A stretch of 64,000 nt of DNA, from contig NZ_JAXCIL010000001.1 in the NCBI RefSeq assembly GCF_034387475.1, positions 2,976,001-3,040,000 of the forward strand. The letters run 5' to 3'. Numbering within the stretch: the stretch's first letter is position 1; the number at the start of each line of letters is the position of its first letter. This DNA comes from Pseudomonas sp. Teo4. GTDB taxonomy: Bacteria; Pseudomonadota; Gammaproteobacteria; Pseudomonadales; Pseudomonadaceae. The position numbers were made by a program, and so were the translations under genes. The notes below the pieces were generated by a model. That model made no database searches. It was not told where the DNA came from and saw only the letters and a program-made list of their open reading frames with translations. Of the stretch, positions 51,325 to 62,200 are shown piece by piece.

Positions 51325-52160
51325 TGCTGACCGTCACCCTCGGGCCATTGACCATGGCCCTCAACCATCTGCTGATGCTCAGCGCCCTGGCCGTGGCCTG
51401 CCTGGTCGGCTGGTGGGTCGCCCGGCGCGGCGGCGAAAGCCCGGAGTCGGCACTGTTCAACCTGTTCCTGATCGGTTTGCTCTGCGCACGCCTGGGCTTC
51501 GTGCTGGCCTACTGGCCGATGTACCGCGATGACTGGGTACAGGTCATCGACATCCGCGACGGCGGTTTCCTGTTCTGGTCCGGCCTGGTCGGCATCGTAC
51601 TGGCCGCCCTGTGGCAAGGTTGGCGCCAGCCTGGCCTGCGCCGCTCTCTGGCTTGGGCACTGTTCAGCGGCGCGCTGTTCTGGGGCTTGGCCAGCCTGGG
51701 CAGCCATCTGTACAGCAAGGGCACCGAGTTGCCAGACTTGAGCCTACGCAATGCCGGCGGGCAATCGGTGGCGCTGCACAGTTACCGTGGCAAACCGCTG
51801 GTGATCAATATCTGGGCCACCTGGTGCCCGCCCTGCCGCCGTGAGATGCCGGTGCTGCAGCAGGCCCAGGGCGACTACGCCCATGTGACCTTCCTTTTCG
51901 TCAACCAGGGCGAAACGCCGGAAAACGTCAGCACCTTCCTCGCCACCACCGGCCTGAGCCTGACCCACGTGCTGTTCGACGGCACCGGCCTGCTGGCCCA
52001 GCGCGTCGGCTCCATGGCCCTGCCCACCACGCTGTTCTATGACGCCGATGGCCGGTTGATCGGCAGCCACTTGGGCGAGCTGTCCCGCGCCAGCCTGCGC
52101 CATGCCCTGGAACCTTTCGAACGGGCCGCCGAGCCCGCCCCTGCCGCACAAGGAAAATGA
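51324..52160 (+). CDS. TlpA-like thioredoxin with N-terminal membrane domain
   Basis: A 278-residue membrane-anchored thioredoxin. The first 130 or so residues form several hydrophobic helices that resemble part of prolipoprotein diacylglyceryl transferase (DGGFLFWSGL; CARLGFVLAYWPMY). The rest is a TlpA/ResA-type thioredoxin domain with WATWCPPCRREMP near residues 164-176 and the cis-Pro segment MALPTTLFYDADG. ATG 51324 overlaps the dsbD stop. It is expected to receive electrons from DsbD and reduce a periplasmic partner. Lipid transferase activity is unlikely from so short a domain. Confidence 0.88.
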   Translation: MLTVTLGPLTMALNHLLMLSALAVACLVGWWVARRGGESPESALFNLFLIGLLCARLGFVLAYWPMYRDDWVQVIDIRDGGFLFWSGLVGIVLAALWQGWRQPGLRRSLAWALFSGALFWGLASLGSHLYSKGTELPDLSLRNAGGQSVALHSYRGKPLVINIWATWCPPCRREMPVLQQAQGDYAHVTFLFVNQGETPENVSTFLATTGLSLTHVLFDGTGLLAQRVGSMALPTTLFYDADGRLIGSHLGELSRASLRHALEPFERAAEPAPAAQGK

Positions 52161-52161
52161 C

Positions 52162-52920
52162 ATGCGACTGACTGCACTGCTGCCCCTGAGCCTGGCCCTG
52201 CTGGCCACCCCGACCTTGCAGGCCGAAGAGCTGCCCAAGGCGATCCAGCAGATACAAGCCAAGGGCGCCGTGATCAAGGGCAGCTTCGATGCCCCCAACG
52301 GCCTGCGCGGCTATGCCGCCCAATACCAGAACAACGGCATCGCCCTGTACCTGACCCCGGACGGCAAGCATGTGCTGGTCGGCAGCCTGTTCGACGAACA
52401 GGGCAAGGACCTGAGCGCCGAACCGCTGGAAAAGCTGGTGTACGGCCCGATGACCAAGGCCATCTGGGCGAAGATGGGAAAGACCGCCTGGATTGCCGAT
52501 GGCAAGGCCGATGCACCGCGCAAGGTGTACCTGTTCAGCGACCCGAACTGCCCGTACTGCAACATGTTCTGGCAGCAGGCACGGCCTTGGGTGGAGTCGG
52601 GCAAGGTGCAACTGCGCCATATCATGGTTGGCATCATTCGCGAGGATAGCCCGGGCAAATCGGCGGCGTTGCTGGCTGCGAAGGACCCGGCCAAGGCACT
52701 GGCCGAGCATGAGAAAGCCGGTAAAGGCAGTACGCTCAAGCCGCTGGAGAAAGTGCCCGAGAAGGTGCAGAAGCAGCTGGAGGAGAACCTTGCCTTGATG
52801 GAAGAGCTGGGGTTGCAGGCTACACCGGCGATTTTCTATCAGGATGAGCAGGGGAACCTGCAGAGCCAGCAAGGGGCGCCGCGGCCGGAGATGTTGGGGA
52901 AGATTCTGGGTAAGCGGTAG
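52162..52920 (+). CDS. dsbG: DsbG/DsbC-type periplasmic disulfide isomerase
   Basis: A 252-residue periplasmic thiol protein. A signal peptide ends at TLQAEE (about residue 20), a dimerisation domain follows to about residue 90, and the thioredoxin domain carries the active site DPNCPYCNMF (Cys 130 and 133). The cis-Pro segment is LQATPAIFYQDEQG. It starts 1 base after tlpA behind AAGGA. In P. aeruginosa a dsbG gene also lies beside the pyoverdine region in a dsbD-tlpA-dsbG group. DsbG type is favoured over DsbC by this context and by CPYC. Confidence 0.88.
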   Translation: MRLTALLPLSLALLATPTLQAEELPKAIQQIQAKGAVIKGSFDAPNGLRGYAAQYQNNGIALYLTPDGKHVLVGSLFDEQGKDLSAEPLEKLVYGPMTKAIWAKMGKTAWIADGKADAPRKVYLFSDPNCPYCNMFWQQARPWVESGKVQLRHIMVGIIREDSPGKSAALLAAKDPAKALAEHEKAGKGSTLKPLEKVPEKVQKQLEENLALMEELGLQATPAIFYQDEQGNLQSQQGAPRPEMLGKILGKR

Positions 52921-52961
52921 TTGCCTGGGAGTGCATGCCGTTAGCCTTTGGGCGCCTATGA

Positions 52962-53184
52962 GATCGAGCGCCGCCCGCGCGGCGCATCGCGAGCAAGGCT
53001 CGCTCCTACGTTTGTTTACGGCCAGTAACGCCTGTGACAGGCGCGCGCGACCGCCTTGTTTATACGACACGATATCGAGTCGTACGCCAAGGCGTTCGCG
53101 CACAAATCCCACAGGCATAACTGGCCCGAAACAAACGTAGGAGCGAGCCTTGCTCGCGATGCGCCGCGTGGGCGGCGCTCGATC
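52962..53184. repeat. 223-bp near-palindrome, two repeat elements head to head
   Basis: The left half (52962 to about 53073) and right half (about 53073-53184) are inverted copies of one another with only scattered differences. They share blocks such as gatcgagcgccgccc, gcgagcaaggctcgctccta, acgcctgtg, cgccttg and tacgac. It fills most of the gap between dsbG and pvdL (52921-53281). It looks like a MITE-like Pseudomonas intergenic repeat. It also separates two convergent genes. Confidence 0.85.
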
Positions 53185-53250
53185 CACGCATCACCTCAAA
53201 ACCCAAGACAGGCTCTTCACAGCGCCACTCCCAAGATTCCGTGGAGAACC

Positions 53251-53274
53251 AAAAAAGGGGCGCTAAGCGCCCCT
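53251..53274 (-). terminator. Intrinsic terminator of pvdL
   Basis: On the minus strand AGGGGCGC, a 3-base loop, GCGCCCCT and a T-run follow the pvdL stop by a few bases. This is a textbook intrinsic terminator and shows that pvdL is not joined to further genes downstream. Confidence 0.88.
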
Positions 53275-53281
53275 CCTCACT

Positions 53282-56200
53282 TCAAAGCCCCTCCAACTCC
53301 GCCATCAGGTCACTGAGCCGGTCAACCTTGTCCTCATCCAGCGCACTGTCCTGCAGCCCCCGCACATACTCGGCCAACTCCTCCACCGTGCTGCACTCGA
53401 ACATCGCCCGCAGCGGTACGTTCAGCTGCAACTGCTTCTGCACCCGCGAGGCGATCTGGGTGGCCAGCAAAGAATGCCCGCCCAGCTCGAAGAAGTTGTC
53501 CAGCACCCCTACCCGCTCGGCCTTGAGCACATCGGCCCAGATCCCCGCCAGGGTCTCTTCCAGGTCATTACGCGGTGCAACATAAGCCTGGCTGTGCTGC
53601 CCACCGATGTCGATGGCCGGCAGGGCCTTGCGGTCGAGCTTGCCGTTGGCGTTGTGTGGCAGGCTGTCGAACCAGCCCCAGTGCAACGGCACCATGTACT
53701 CCGGCAGCTCGCTGCGCAGGCGTTGCTTGACCTGTTCCAGCAGCGCGGCGTCGGCTACAACGCCCTGATGGGCCACCAGGTAGCCGACCAGGTGCTTGCC
53801 GTTGACGCCCTCCTGCACACCGACGGCAGCATCGCGAATCTCGGCCTGCTCATGCAGGCGCGCCTCGATTTCGCCCAGCTCGATCCGGTAACCGCGAATC
53901 TTCACCTGATGGTCGATGCGCCCGACATACTCGAACACGCCGTCCGGCCGCTGCCGCGCCAGGTCGCCGGTGCGGTACAAGCGCTCACCCGGCGCACCGT
54001 ACGGGTGCGGGATGAAGGCCAGTGCCGTGCGCACCGGGTCGCTCACATAACCACGGCCCACACCGGTACCCGCGACACACAGCTCGCCAACCGCGCCCAA
54101 CGGCACCAGTGCCTGGTCTTCGCCGAACAGGTACAGGCGGTTGTTGTCGGTCGGGGTGCCGATGGGCAGGTAGCTGCCACGGGTGGAGTCGACATCGACG
54201 CGGAAGAACGCCACATCGTCCGAACACTCCGCCGGGCCGTAGGCGTTGACCAGGCCGATGGCCGGGTAGCGCTGCAGCCACTGCGCCGCCAGTTCCGGTG
54301 GCATGGCTTCGCCGGTGGGCAGCATCCAGCGCAGGCCGTCGAGGGCCTGGTGGTCGTTGGCCAGCATGCCTTGGATCAGCGAGGGCACGCTTTCCAGCAC
54401 GGTGATGCCGGTGGCCTGGACATGCGCCAGCAAGCCTTGCGGGTCGTGGGCGATGGCGTTCGGCACGATCTCGACCTTGGCGCCGAACAGCGGCGCGGCC
54501 AGGAACTGCCAGACCGAAATGTCGAAGCTCTGCGAAGCGGTCTGGGCGATCACGTCCTGCTCGCTCAGCGCCAGGTACGGCACCTTGCTCAGCTGGTTGT
54601 TGAGCATGCCACGCTGTTCGACCATCACCCCTTTCGGCAAGCCCGTGGAGCCGGAGGTGTAGATCACATAGGCCAGGTTGTCCGGCCCGCTGTAAAGGCC
54701 GGGGTTGTGGCTGGCGATGTTGCTGGCCTGCACCTCTTCCCAGACCAGCAGCTTCGGCCGCGTCACGCCGCCCAGTTCATCCAGCAATTGACGCGCCTGC
54801 TCGGCACAGGCCGCGCTGCACACCAGCACCGGGGTGCGGCTGAGCTCGACGATGCGCTGCAGGCGGGTCGCCGGCAAGCCTGGGTCCAGCGGCAGGTAAC
54901 CGGCACCGGCCTTGAAGCTGCCGACGATCATGCCCAGCAGCGGCAGGCTGCGTTCGGCCAGCAGGGCCACCGATTGGTCGATGGCCACACCGGCTGCCAC
55001 CAGGGCATGGCCCAGGCGGTTGGCCGCCAGGTTCAGGCCGGCATAGTCGTACGAGGCCTCCAGGCAACGGGCGACGGTGCGTTCAGGGTGGGCGGCGACC
55101 TGCGCCTCGAACAGCTCGACATAGCTCTGCTCCAGGGCATAGGCCCGCTCGGTGCGGTTGCAGTCTTCGAGCAGGAAGCGTTGCTCGTCGGCCCCCAGCA
55201 GCGGCAGTTCGCTCACTTCGCCTTCGAAGCCTTCCACCAATGCCAGCAACAGGCGCTTGAATTCGGCCAGCAGACGTTCGACGGTCGGGTAGTCGAAGTA
55301 ACGCTGGTCGAACGACAGGTGCAGGCCCAGGTCATCACCTGGGTAGCACACCGCGGTCAACGGGAAGTTGGTATGGGTTCGGCCCGAGTCGGAGCTGGCG
55401 TTCAGGTGCTGGGCGTGGTCGAGCACGGCGGTTTCCACCGGGGCGTTCTCGAACACGAACAGGCTGTTGAACAGCGGCTGGCCCTTGGGCAGTTCGCTGC
55501 ATTCCTGGATCGCCACCAGCGGCAGGTATTCGTACTCGCGCAGCTCCATGTTGCGTTCGAGCAGCCCTTGCAGCCATTGGCGCACGCTGCGGCGCTGGCC
55601 CGCTTCGGGCAGTTGCACGCGCAGGGCGATACTGTTGATGAACAGGCCGACGGTGCGCTGCATCTGCGGCATGCTCACCGGGCGCCCGGCGACGGTCACG
55701 CCAAAGGCCACGTCCCGTTCGCCGCTGTAGCGCGCCAGCACCAGCGCCCAGGCCGCCTGGGCGAAGGTGTTGACGGTGAGCTGGTGGGCCTGGGCCAATT
55801 CGCGCAGGCGCACGCCTTCGCTGACCTCCAGGCGGGTGTAGCAATCGCCGACCACCATGCCGTCACCGGCGTGGTCGTGGCGCAGCGGGCGGTCGCTTGG
55901 AATGGCGGTGGCACGCTCGAAGCCCGCCAGGTTGGACTGCCACCAGGCCCGGGCTTCATCCAGGTCCTGACGTTGCAGCCAGCCAATGTAATCACGGTAG
56001 CGCGGCGGCACCGGCAGTTGGGCCTGACGCCCTTCGCCGAGGGCCTGGTAGAGCTCGAAGAAGTCGTTCATCAGCAGCGAGCGGCACCAGGCATCGATGA
56101 GGATGTGGTGGTTGCTCATCATGAACCAGTAGCGCTCATCGGCGACACGCACCAGGCGCAGGTGGAACGGCGCTTCGCGCAGCAACTCGAAGCCGGCCTC

Positions 56201-59200
56201 GCGTTCCTGCTTGTGCAGGGCCTGCAGGCGTGCTTCCTGGGCGGCGTCATCGAGGCCGCGCCAGTCCTGGTAGTCCACCGGCGTCTTGCCCGGTTTGTGG
56301 ATGATCTGCAGCATCGCCTCGCCCGCGTTCCAGCTGAACGAGGCGCGCAAGGCTTCGTGCCGCGCCACTACGGCCTGCCAGGCCTGGGCGAAGCGCTCGG
56401 GGTCGACCGCGCTGTTGATGCGGTAACGGTCCTGCATGTAGTAGATGCCGGTACCTGGTTCCAGCAGGGTATGCAGCAGCAGGCCTTCCTGCATCGGCGT
56501 CAGCGGGTAGACGTCTTCGATGTCGGCGGCAGGCACCGGCAAGGCGTCGATCTGCTCCTGGGTCAGATGCGCCAAGGGGAAGTCCGACGGCGTGAAGCTG
56601 CCGTTGCCATCGACCAGGCAGTGGGCGACCAGGGCCAACAGCTCCTGGCGATAGGCCTCGGCCAGATGGGCGATGGTCTGTTCGTCATAACGCTCGGTGC
56701 TGTAGGTCCAGCGCAGTTGCAGGGCGCCGCCATACACCTGGCCATCGACACTAAGCCAGTTAGGCAGCGGCGCATCGAGGTCGTGGGCCAACCCGGCCGG
56801 CGTATCCAGGGGCTGGAACAGCGCGGCGGCGTCGAATTGTTGGTCGAACTGCCCGAGGTAGTTGAAGGTGATGCGTGCCTGCGGCAGTGCCGCCATCCGC
56901 TCGCGCCCCGCGTCATCGGCGAGGTAGCGCAGCACGCCGTAACCCTGGCCTTTGTGCGGCACCTGGCGCAGTTGCTCCTTGATGCGCTTGATGGACGCGG
57001 CGCGGGAGCTGTCGTCTTCACCCACTGCTGGCGTGAGGCTCAGCGGATAGGCGTTGGTGAACCAGCCGACGCTGCGGGTCAGGTCCATGTCCTCGAACAG
57101 CCCATCGCGGCCATGGCCTTCGAGCTGCACCAACACGGTTTCGTCACCACTCCAGCGGCACAGGGTGCGGGCCAGTGCGGTCAGCAACAGGTCATTGACC
57201 TGGGTGTGGTAGGCCGCCGGGGCCTGCTGCAGCAAGCGACGGGTCTGCTCCACGTCCAGGCCGATGGCCAGCGTGTGCGCATGCCGGTGCAGGTTGCCGC
57301 CCTGTGGGTGGTCGCAAGGCAGTTCATGGCGCACGTTGCCAAGCTGGCCATGCCACCAGTTCAGCTCGTCGCGCAACGAATCGCTGCCGGCATAGTTGGC
57401 CAAGCGCGCCGCCCAGTCGCCCATGGCGTGGGTCTTGGCGGCAAGCGATTGACCACGGTAGAGCGCTTGCAGGTCTTCAAGCAGCACACGCCAGGAAACG
57501 CCGTCGACCACCAGGTGGTGGATCGCCAGCAACAGGCGCTGGGCGCCCTGCCCGTCGCTCACCAGCAGGGCTCGCAGCAGCGGGCCTTGCTGCAGGTCGA
57601 GGCTGCGCTGCACGTCGGTGTACAGCGCCTGGCAATCGTCGAAGTCGCTGACTGTGGCGGTCCACAGCAACTGCTGGGTGGCAAGTGCCGCGTACTCGGC
57701 TTGCCAGCGGCCGTTGGCCTGGCTGAAGCGCAGACGCAGGCTGTCGTGATGCTCGACCAATTCAGCCAGGGCGCGTTCCAGTGCACTGCTGTCCAGCGCT
57801 TGGCGCGCCTCCAGCAATACCGCCTGGTTCCAGTGCTGAGGCTGGGCCACCTCGCTGTCGAAGAACCAGTGCTGGATCGGCGTAAGGCCAGTGCGTCCCT
57901 GACGCAGGCCCTGCTCGATGTCGCTTGGGGCTTCACTCCGGCTGACCACGGCGGCCAGGGTCTGGATGGTCTGGTGCTGGAACAGGTCACGCGGGGTGAA
58001 CTGCAGGCCCAACTGACGCGCGCGGCTGACCACCTGGATCGACAGGATAGAATCGCCGCCCAGCTCGAAGAAGTTGTCCTGCACCCCCACGCGGGAAGCG
58101 TTGAGCACCTCGCACCAGACTTGCGCCAACTGCGCCTCGACCTCGTTGCTCGGGGCCAGGTAATGCTGTTGGGCCTGCTCCAGGTCCGGCAGCGGCAGCG
58201 CACGGCGGTCGAGCTTGCCGTTGCCCATCAGCGGCAGGCTGTCGAGCAGCACCAGGTGCGCCGGCACCATGTAGTCCGGCAGGTGCTGGCGGGCATCGGC
58301 CTTGACCGCTTCGCGCAACGAAGCCTGGGCCTCGGCGCCTGCCGTGGCCTGCTTGCACACCAGGTAGCCCACCAGCTGCTTGCCTCCGGGCAGGTCGAGG
58401 GCCAGGACCACGGCTTCGTCGACATCGGCATGCTCTTGCAGGCGGCTTTCGATCTCGCCCAATTCGATACGGAAGCCACGGATCTTCACCTGCTGGTCGG
58501 CACGTCCGATGTACTCCACCAGCCCGTCGGCCCGCAGGCGCACCAGGTCGCCGGTGCGGTACAGGCGGCCGCCCTCGTGACTGAACGGGTCAGCGACGAA
58601 GCGCTCGGCGCTCAGGCCCGGCCGGTCATGGTAACCCTGGGCCAGGCCGGCGCCGCCGACGTACAGCTCGCCAATGCCGCCTTGCGGCAGCAGGGCCAGG
58701 TCCTCGTCGAGGATGTAGGCGGTACGGGCACCGATGACCCGGCCGATCGGCACGCTGCCAGCATCGGCAGGCAGCGTCTGCGGCGACAGGCAGGCCAGTG
58801 GCATCACCACCGTTTCGGTCGGGCCGTAGGCGTTGAAGAACTGCTCCGGCGCAAAGGCCTGGCGAATGCGCTGCAGGTGCTCGCCGGTCAGCGCTTCGCC
58901 GCCAGTGATGACCAGGCGCACCGGCAATTGCTCGCCCTGCCCTGCCAGGTACTGGGCCAGCTGGCTGCCGTAGCTCGGGGTGAAGCCAAGCACGCTCACC
59001 TGTTGCTCGCGCACCAGTTGGCAGATGTCCTCGGCACCCCACTGCCCCTGGGCACGCAGCACCACGCGGGCACCGCACAGCAACGGCACCAGCAGACGCT
59101 CGCTGGCGGCGTCGAAGTTGATCGAATAGAAGTGCAATTCGCAGTCGTCGCTGCGCATGCCGAAGGCGGCGATCACCGCCTGGCAGTGCATGGCGATTTC

Positions 59201-62200
59201 ACCATGGCTGACCACCACACCCTTGGGCTTGCCGGTGGAGCCGGAGGTGTAGATCAGGTAAGCCTGATGCTGCGGGAGGTTGAGGTTGTCCAGCGGTGCG
59301 TCACTGTAGGCGGACAGGCTGGCGGCATCGTCTTCAAGGCTCCAGCGGGCCACGCCATCCGGCAGTTCGCCGAGGGCGTCCAGCAGTGCGCGCTGGCTCA
59401 GCAGCAGGCCGATGCGGCTGTCCTCGATCATGTAGTGCAAACGGTCGAGCGGGTATTCCGGGTCCAGCGGCACGTAGGCGCCACCGGCCTTGAGAATGGC
59501 CAGCAGGCCGACGACCATTTCCAGCGAGCGCTCCAGGGCCAGACCCACGCGCACCTGCGGGCCGACACCACGCTCGCGCAGGGCACGGGCCAGGCGGTTG
59601 GCCTGTTGGTCCAGCTCGGCGTAGCTCAGGTGCTGGCCGGCGAAGGTCAGGGCAAGGGCCTGCGGCGTGCTGGCGGCCTGGGCGGCGAACAGGCCATGAA
59701 TCGTCTGGTTGAGTTCATAGTCATGCTCGCCCTGCAACTGGCCCACCAGCACCTGCTGTTCGGCGTTGCTCAGCATCGGCAGCTCGCACAGGCGTTGCTG
59801 CGGGTCGTCCAGCAGGCCGACCAGCAGCTGCTGCCAGTGTTCAGCCATGCGCGCGATGCGCGGCTCGTCGAACAGGTCGCGGCTGTAGGTCAGGCAGCAG
59901 CCCAGACGGCCATCGAGGTCGGTGACTTCCAGGTACAGGTCGAACTTGGTGGCACTGGCGTCGTTGACCAGGTAGTCCACCTGCATGCCGGCCAGCTCGC
60001 GGCTTTGCTGGAAGGCCCAGCGCTGGACGTTGCACATCACCTGGAACAGCGGGTTGTAGGCGCTGCTGCGCGGCGGCTGCAGGGCCTCGACCAGTTGGTC
60101 GAACGGCAGGTCCTGGTGCGACTGGCCTTCGATGGCGGCCTGGCGCACCTGGTCGAGCAACGCGGCGGCGGTCATTTGCCCGTCCAGCTCGCAACGCAGC
60201 ACCTGGGTGTTGAGGAAGGCGCCGATCAGCCCTTCGCTCTCCGGGCGAATACGGTTGGCCACCGGCGCACCGATGCGCAGGTCGCGCTGGCCACTGTAGC
60301 GGTGCAGCAATGCGGCCAGGGTGGCGGTCATGGTCATGAACAGGGTCAGGCCACGCTGGCTGTTGAAGGCATGCACGCGGGCCACCAGGGCCGGGTCGAG
60401 GTCGAAACGGTACAGCTCGCCACGATGGCTCTGTACCGCCGGGCGCGGGCGATCGGACGGCAAGGCCAGCACTGGGTGCTCATCACCCAAGCGGGCCTTC
60501 CAGTAGGCCAGCTGGCGTGCACCTTCACCGCCCTCCAGCCACTGGCGCTGCCACACGCTGTAGTCGAGGTACTGCACCGGCAGCGGCGCCAGCGGCGATT
60601 CACGCTCGTCGACAAAGGCCTCGTACAGCTCGCCCAGCTCGCGGGCGAAGATGTCCATGGCCCAGCCTTCGGTGACGATGTGGTGCAGGGTCAGGACGAA
60701 GAAGTGCTCGCGTTCCTCGGTCTTGGCCAGGCAGGCGCGCAGCAGCGGGCCGCGCTCCAGGTCGAACGGCTGGTGCGCCTGATCGTCGGCCAGTTGTTGC
60801 AGACGCTGCTGGCGGGCGTCGGCGGGCAAGGCGCTGAAGTCCTGCCAGTCCAGCTGCAGGCCGCTGTGTTCGGCCACGCACTGGTACGGCACGCCGTCGA
60901 TGCTGGGGAAGGTGGTGCGCAGGGTTTCGTGGCGCACGATCAACGCCTGCAAGGCGCGCTCGAAGGCCTCCACATGCAGGGTGCCACGCAGCCGCGCCAT
61001 GCCGCCGACGTTGTAGGCCGGGCTGTCCGGTTCCATTTGCCAGAGGAACCACATGCGCTGCTGCGAGTACGACAGCGGCACGGCCTGACGGCGGTCGACG
61101 CGGGCGATCTCGCCTTGCAGGTTGCGTTCGCCCGCCTCGCGGATGCGGGCGATCTCGGCGCAGAACGCGCCCAGTTCGCTGGCTTCGAACAGCACCTTGA
61201 GCGGCAGCTCGACATCGCAGGCCTGACGGGTGCGGGAGACGATCTGGGTGGCCAGCAGCGAGTGGCCGCCGAGGGCGAAGAAGTCGTCCTGCAAGCCAAT
61301 TTGCGGCAGGTTCAGCACTTCACGCCAGATCGCGGCAACCTCTTGCTGCAACGGTGTTTGCGGCTCGACATGCTCGCGCTGCTGCCAGACCGGTGCTGGC
61401 AGGGCCTTGCGATCGACCTTGCCGCTGGGGCCCAGCGGCATGTGCGCCAGCGCGATCAGTTGCGCTGGCACCATGTAGGCCGGCAACTGCTCGGCCAGGG
61501 CCGCGGCCAGCCCATCAGGCTGAGCGGTACCACTGTAGTAGCCGACCAATTGCGCGCCGACGGCATCCTTGTGGATCAGCACCAAGGCCTGGTCGACGCC
61601 TGGCTGGCTCAGCAGGCACGCCTGGACCTCTTCAGGTTCGACACGGAAACCGCGCACCTTCACCTGCTGGTCGAGTCGACCGAGGTACTCCAGCGCCTCG
61701 ACCTGCACCTGCCAACGAGCGCGGTCGCCACTGCGGTACAGGCGCTCGCCGTTGCCATCGGCCTGGGGCACGAAGCGCTCGGCGGTCAGCCCTGGGCGGC
61801 CCAGGTAGCCTCGGGCCAAGCCCACGCCGCCCAGGTACAACTCGCCTGCCACGCCGGGGGCCGTCAATTCCAGCTCGTCGTCCAGCACGCGGCAGAGCAC
61901 GTTGCCCAGCGGGCGACCGATGGGCGAGCGCTCGCCATCCGTTGCCTGGCAATGCCAGTGGGTGACGTTGATCGCGGTTTCGGTTGGGCCATAGCGGTTG
62001 TGCAACTGAACCTGCGGCAGCAGTTGCAGCACTCGGTCACGCAGGTTCGCCGACAGCGCTTCGCCACCGGAGAACACCCGGCGCAGGCTGGTGCAGTTGG
62101 CGGTTAGCGGCTCTTGCACGAACACTTGCAGCAGCGGTGGCACGAAGTGCAGCGTGGTCACGCCATGCTGCTGTACCAGCGCCGCGATGCGCTGCGGGTC

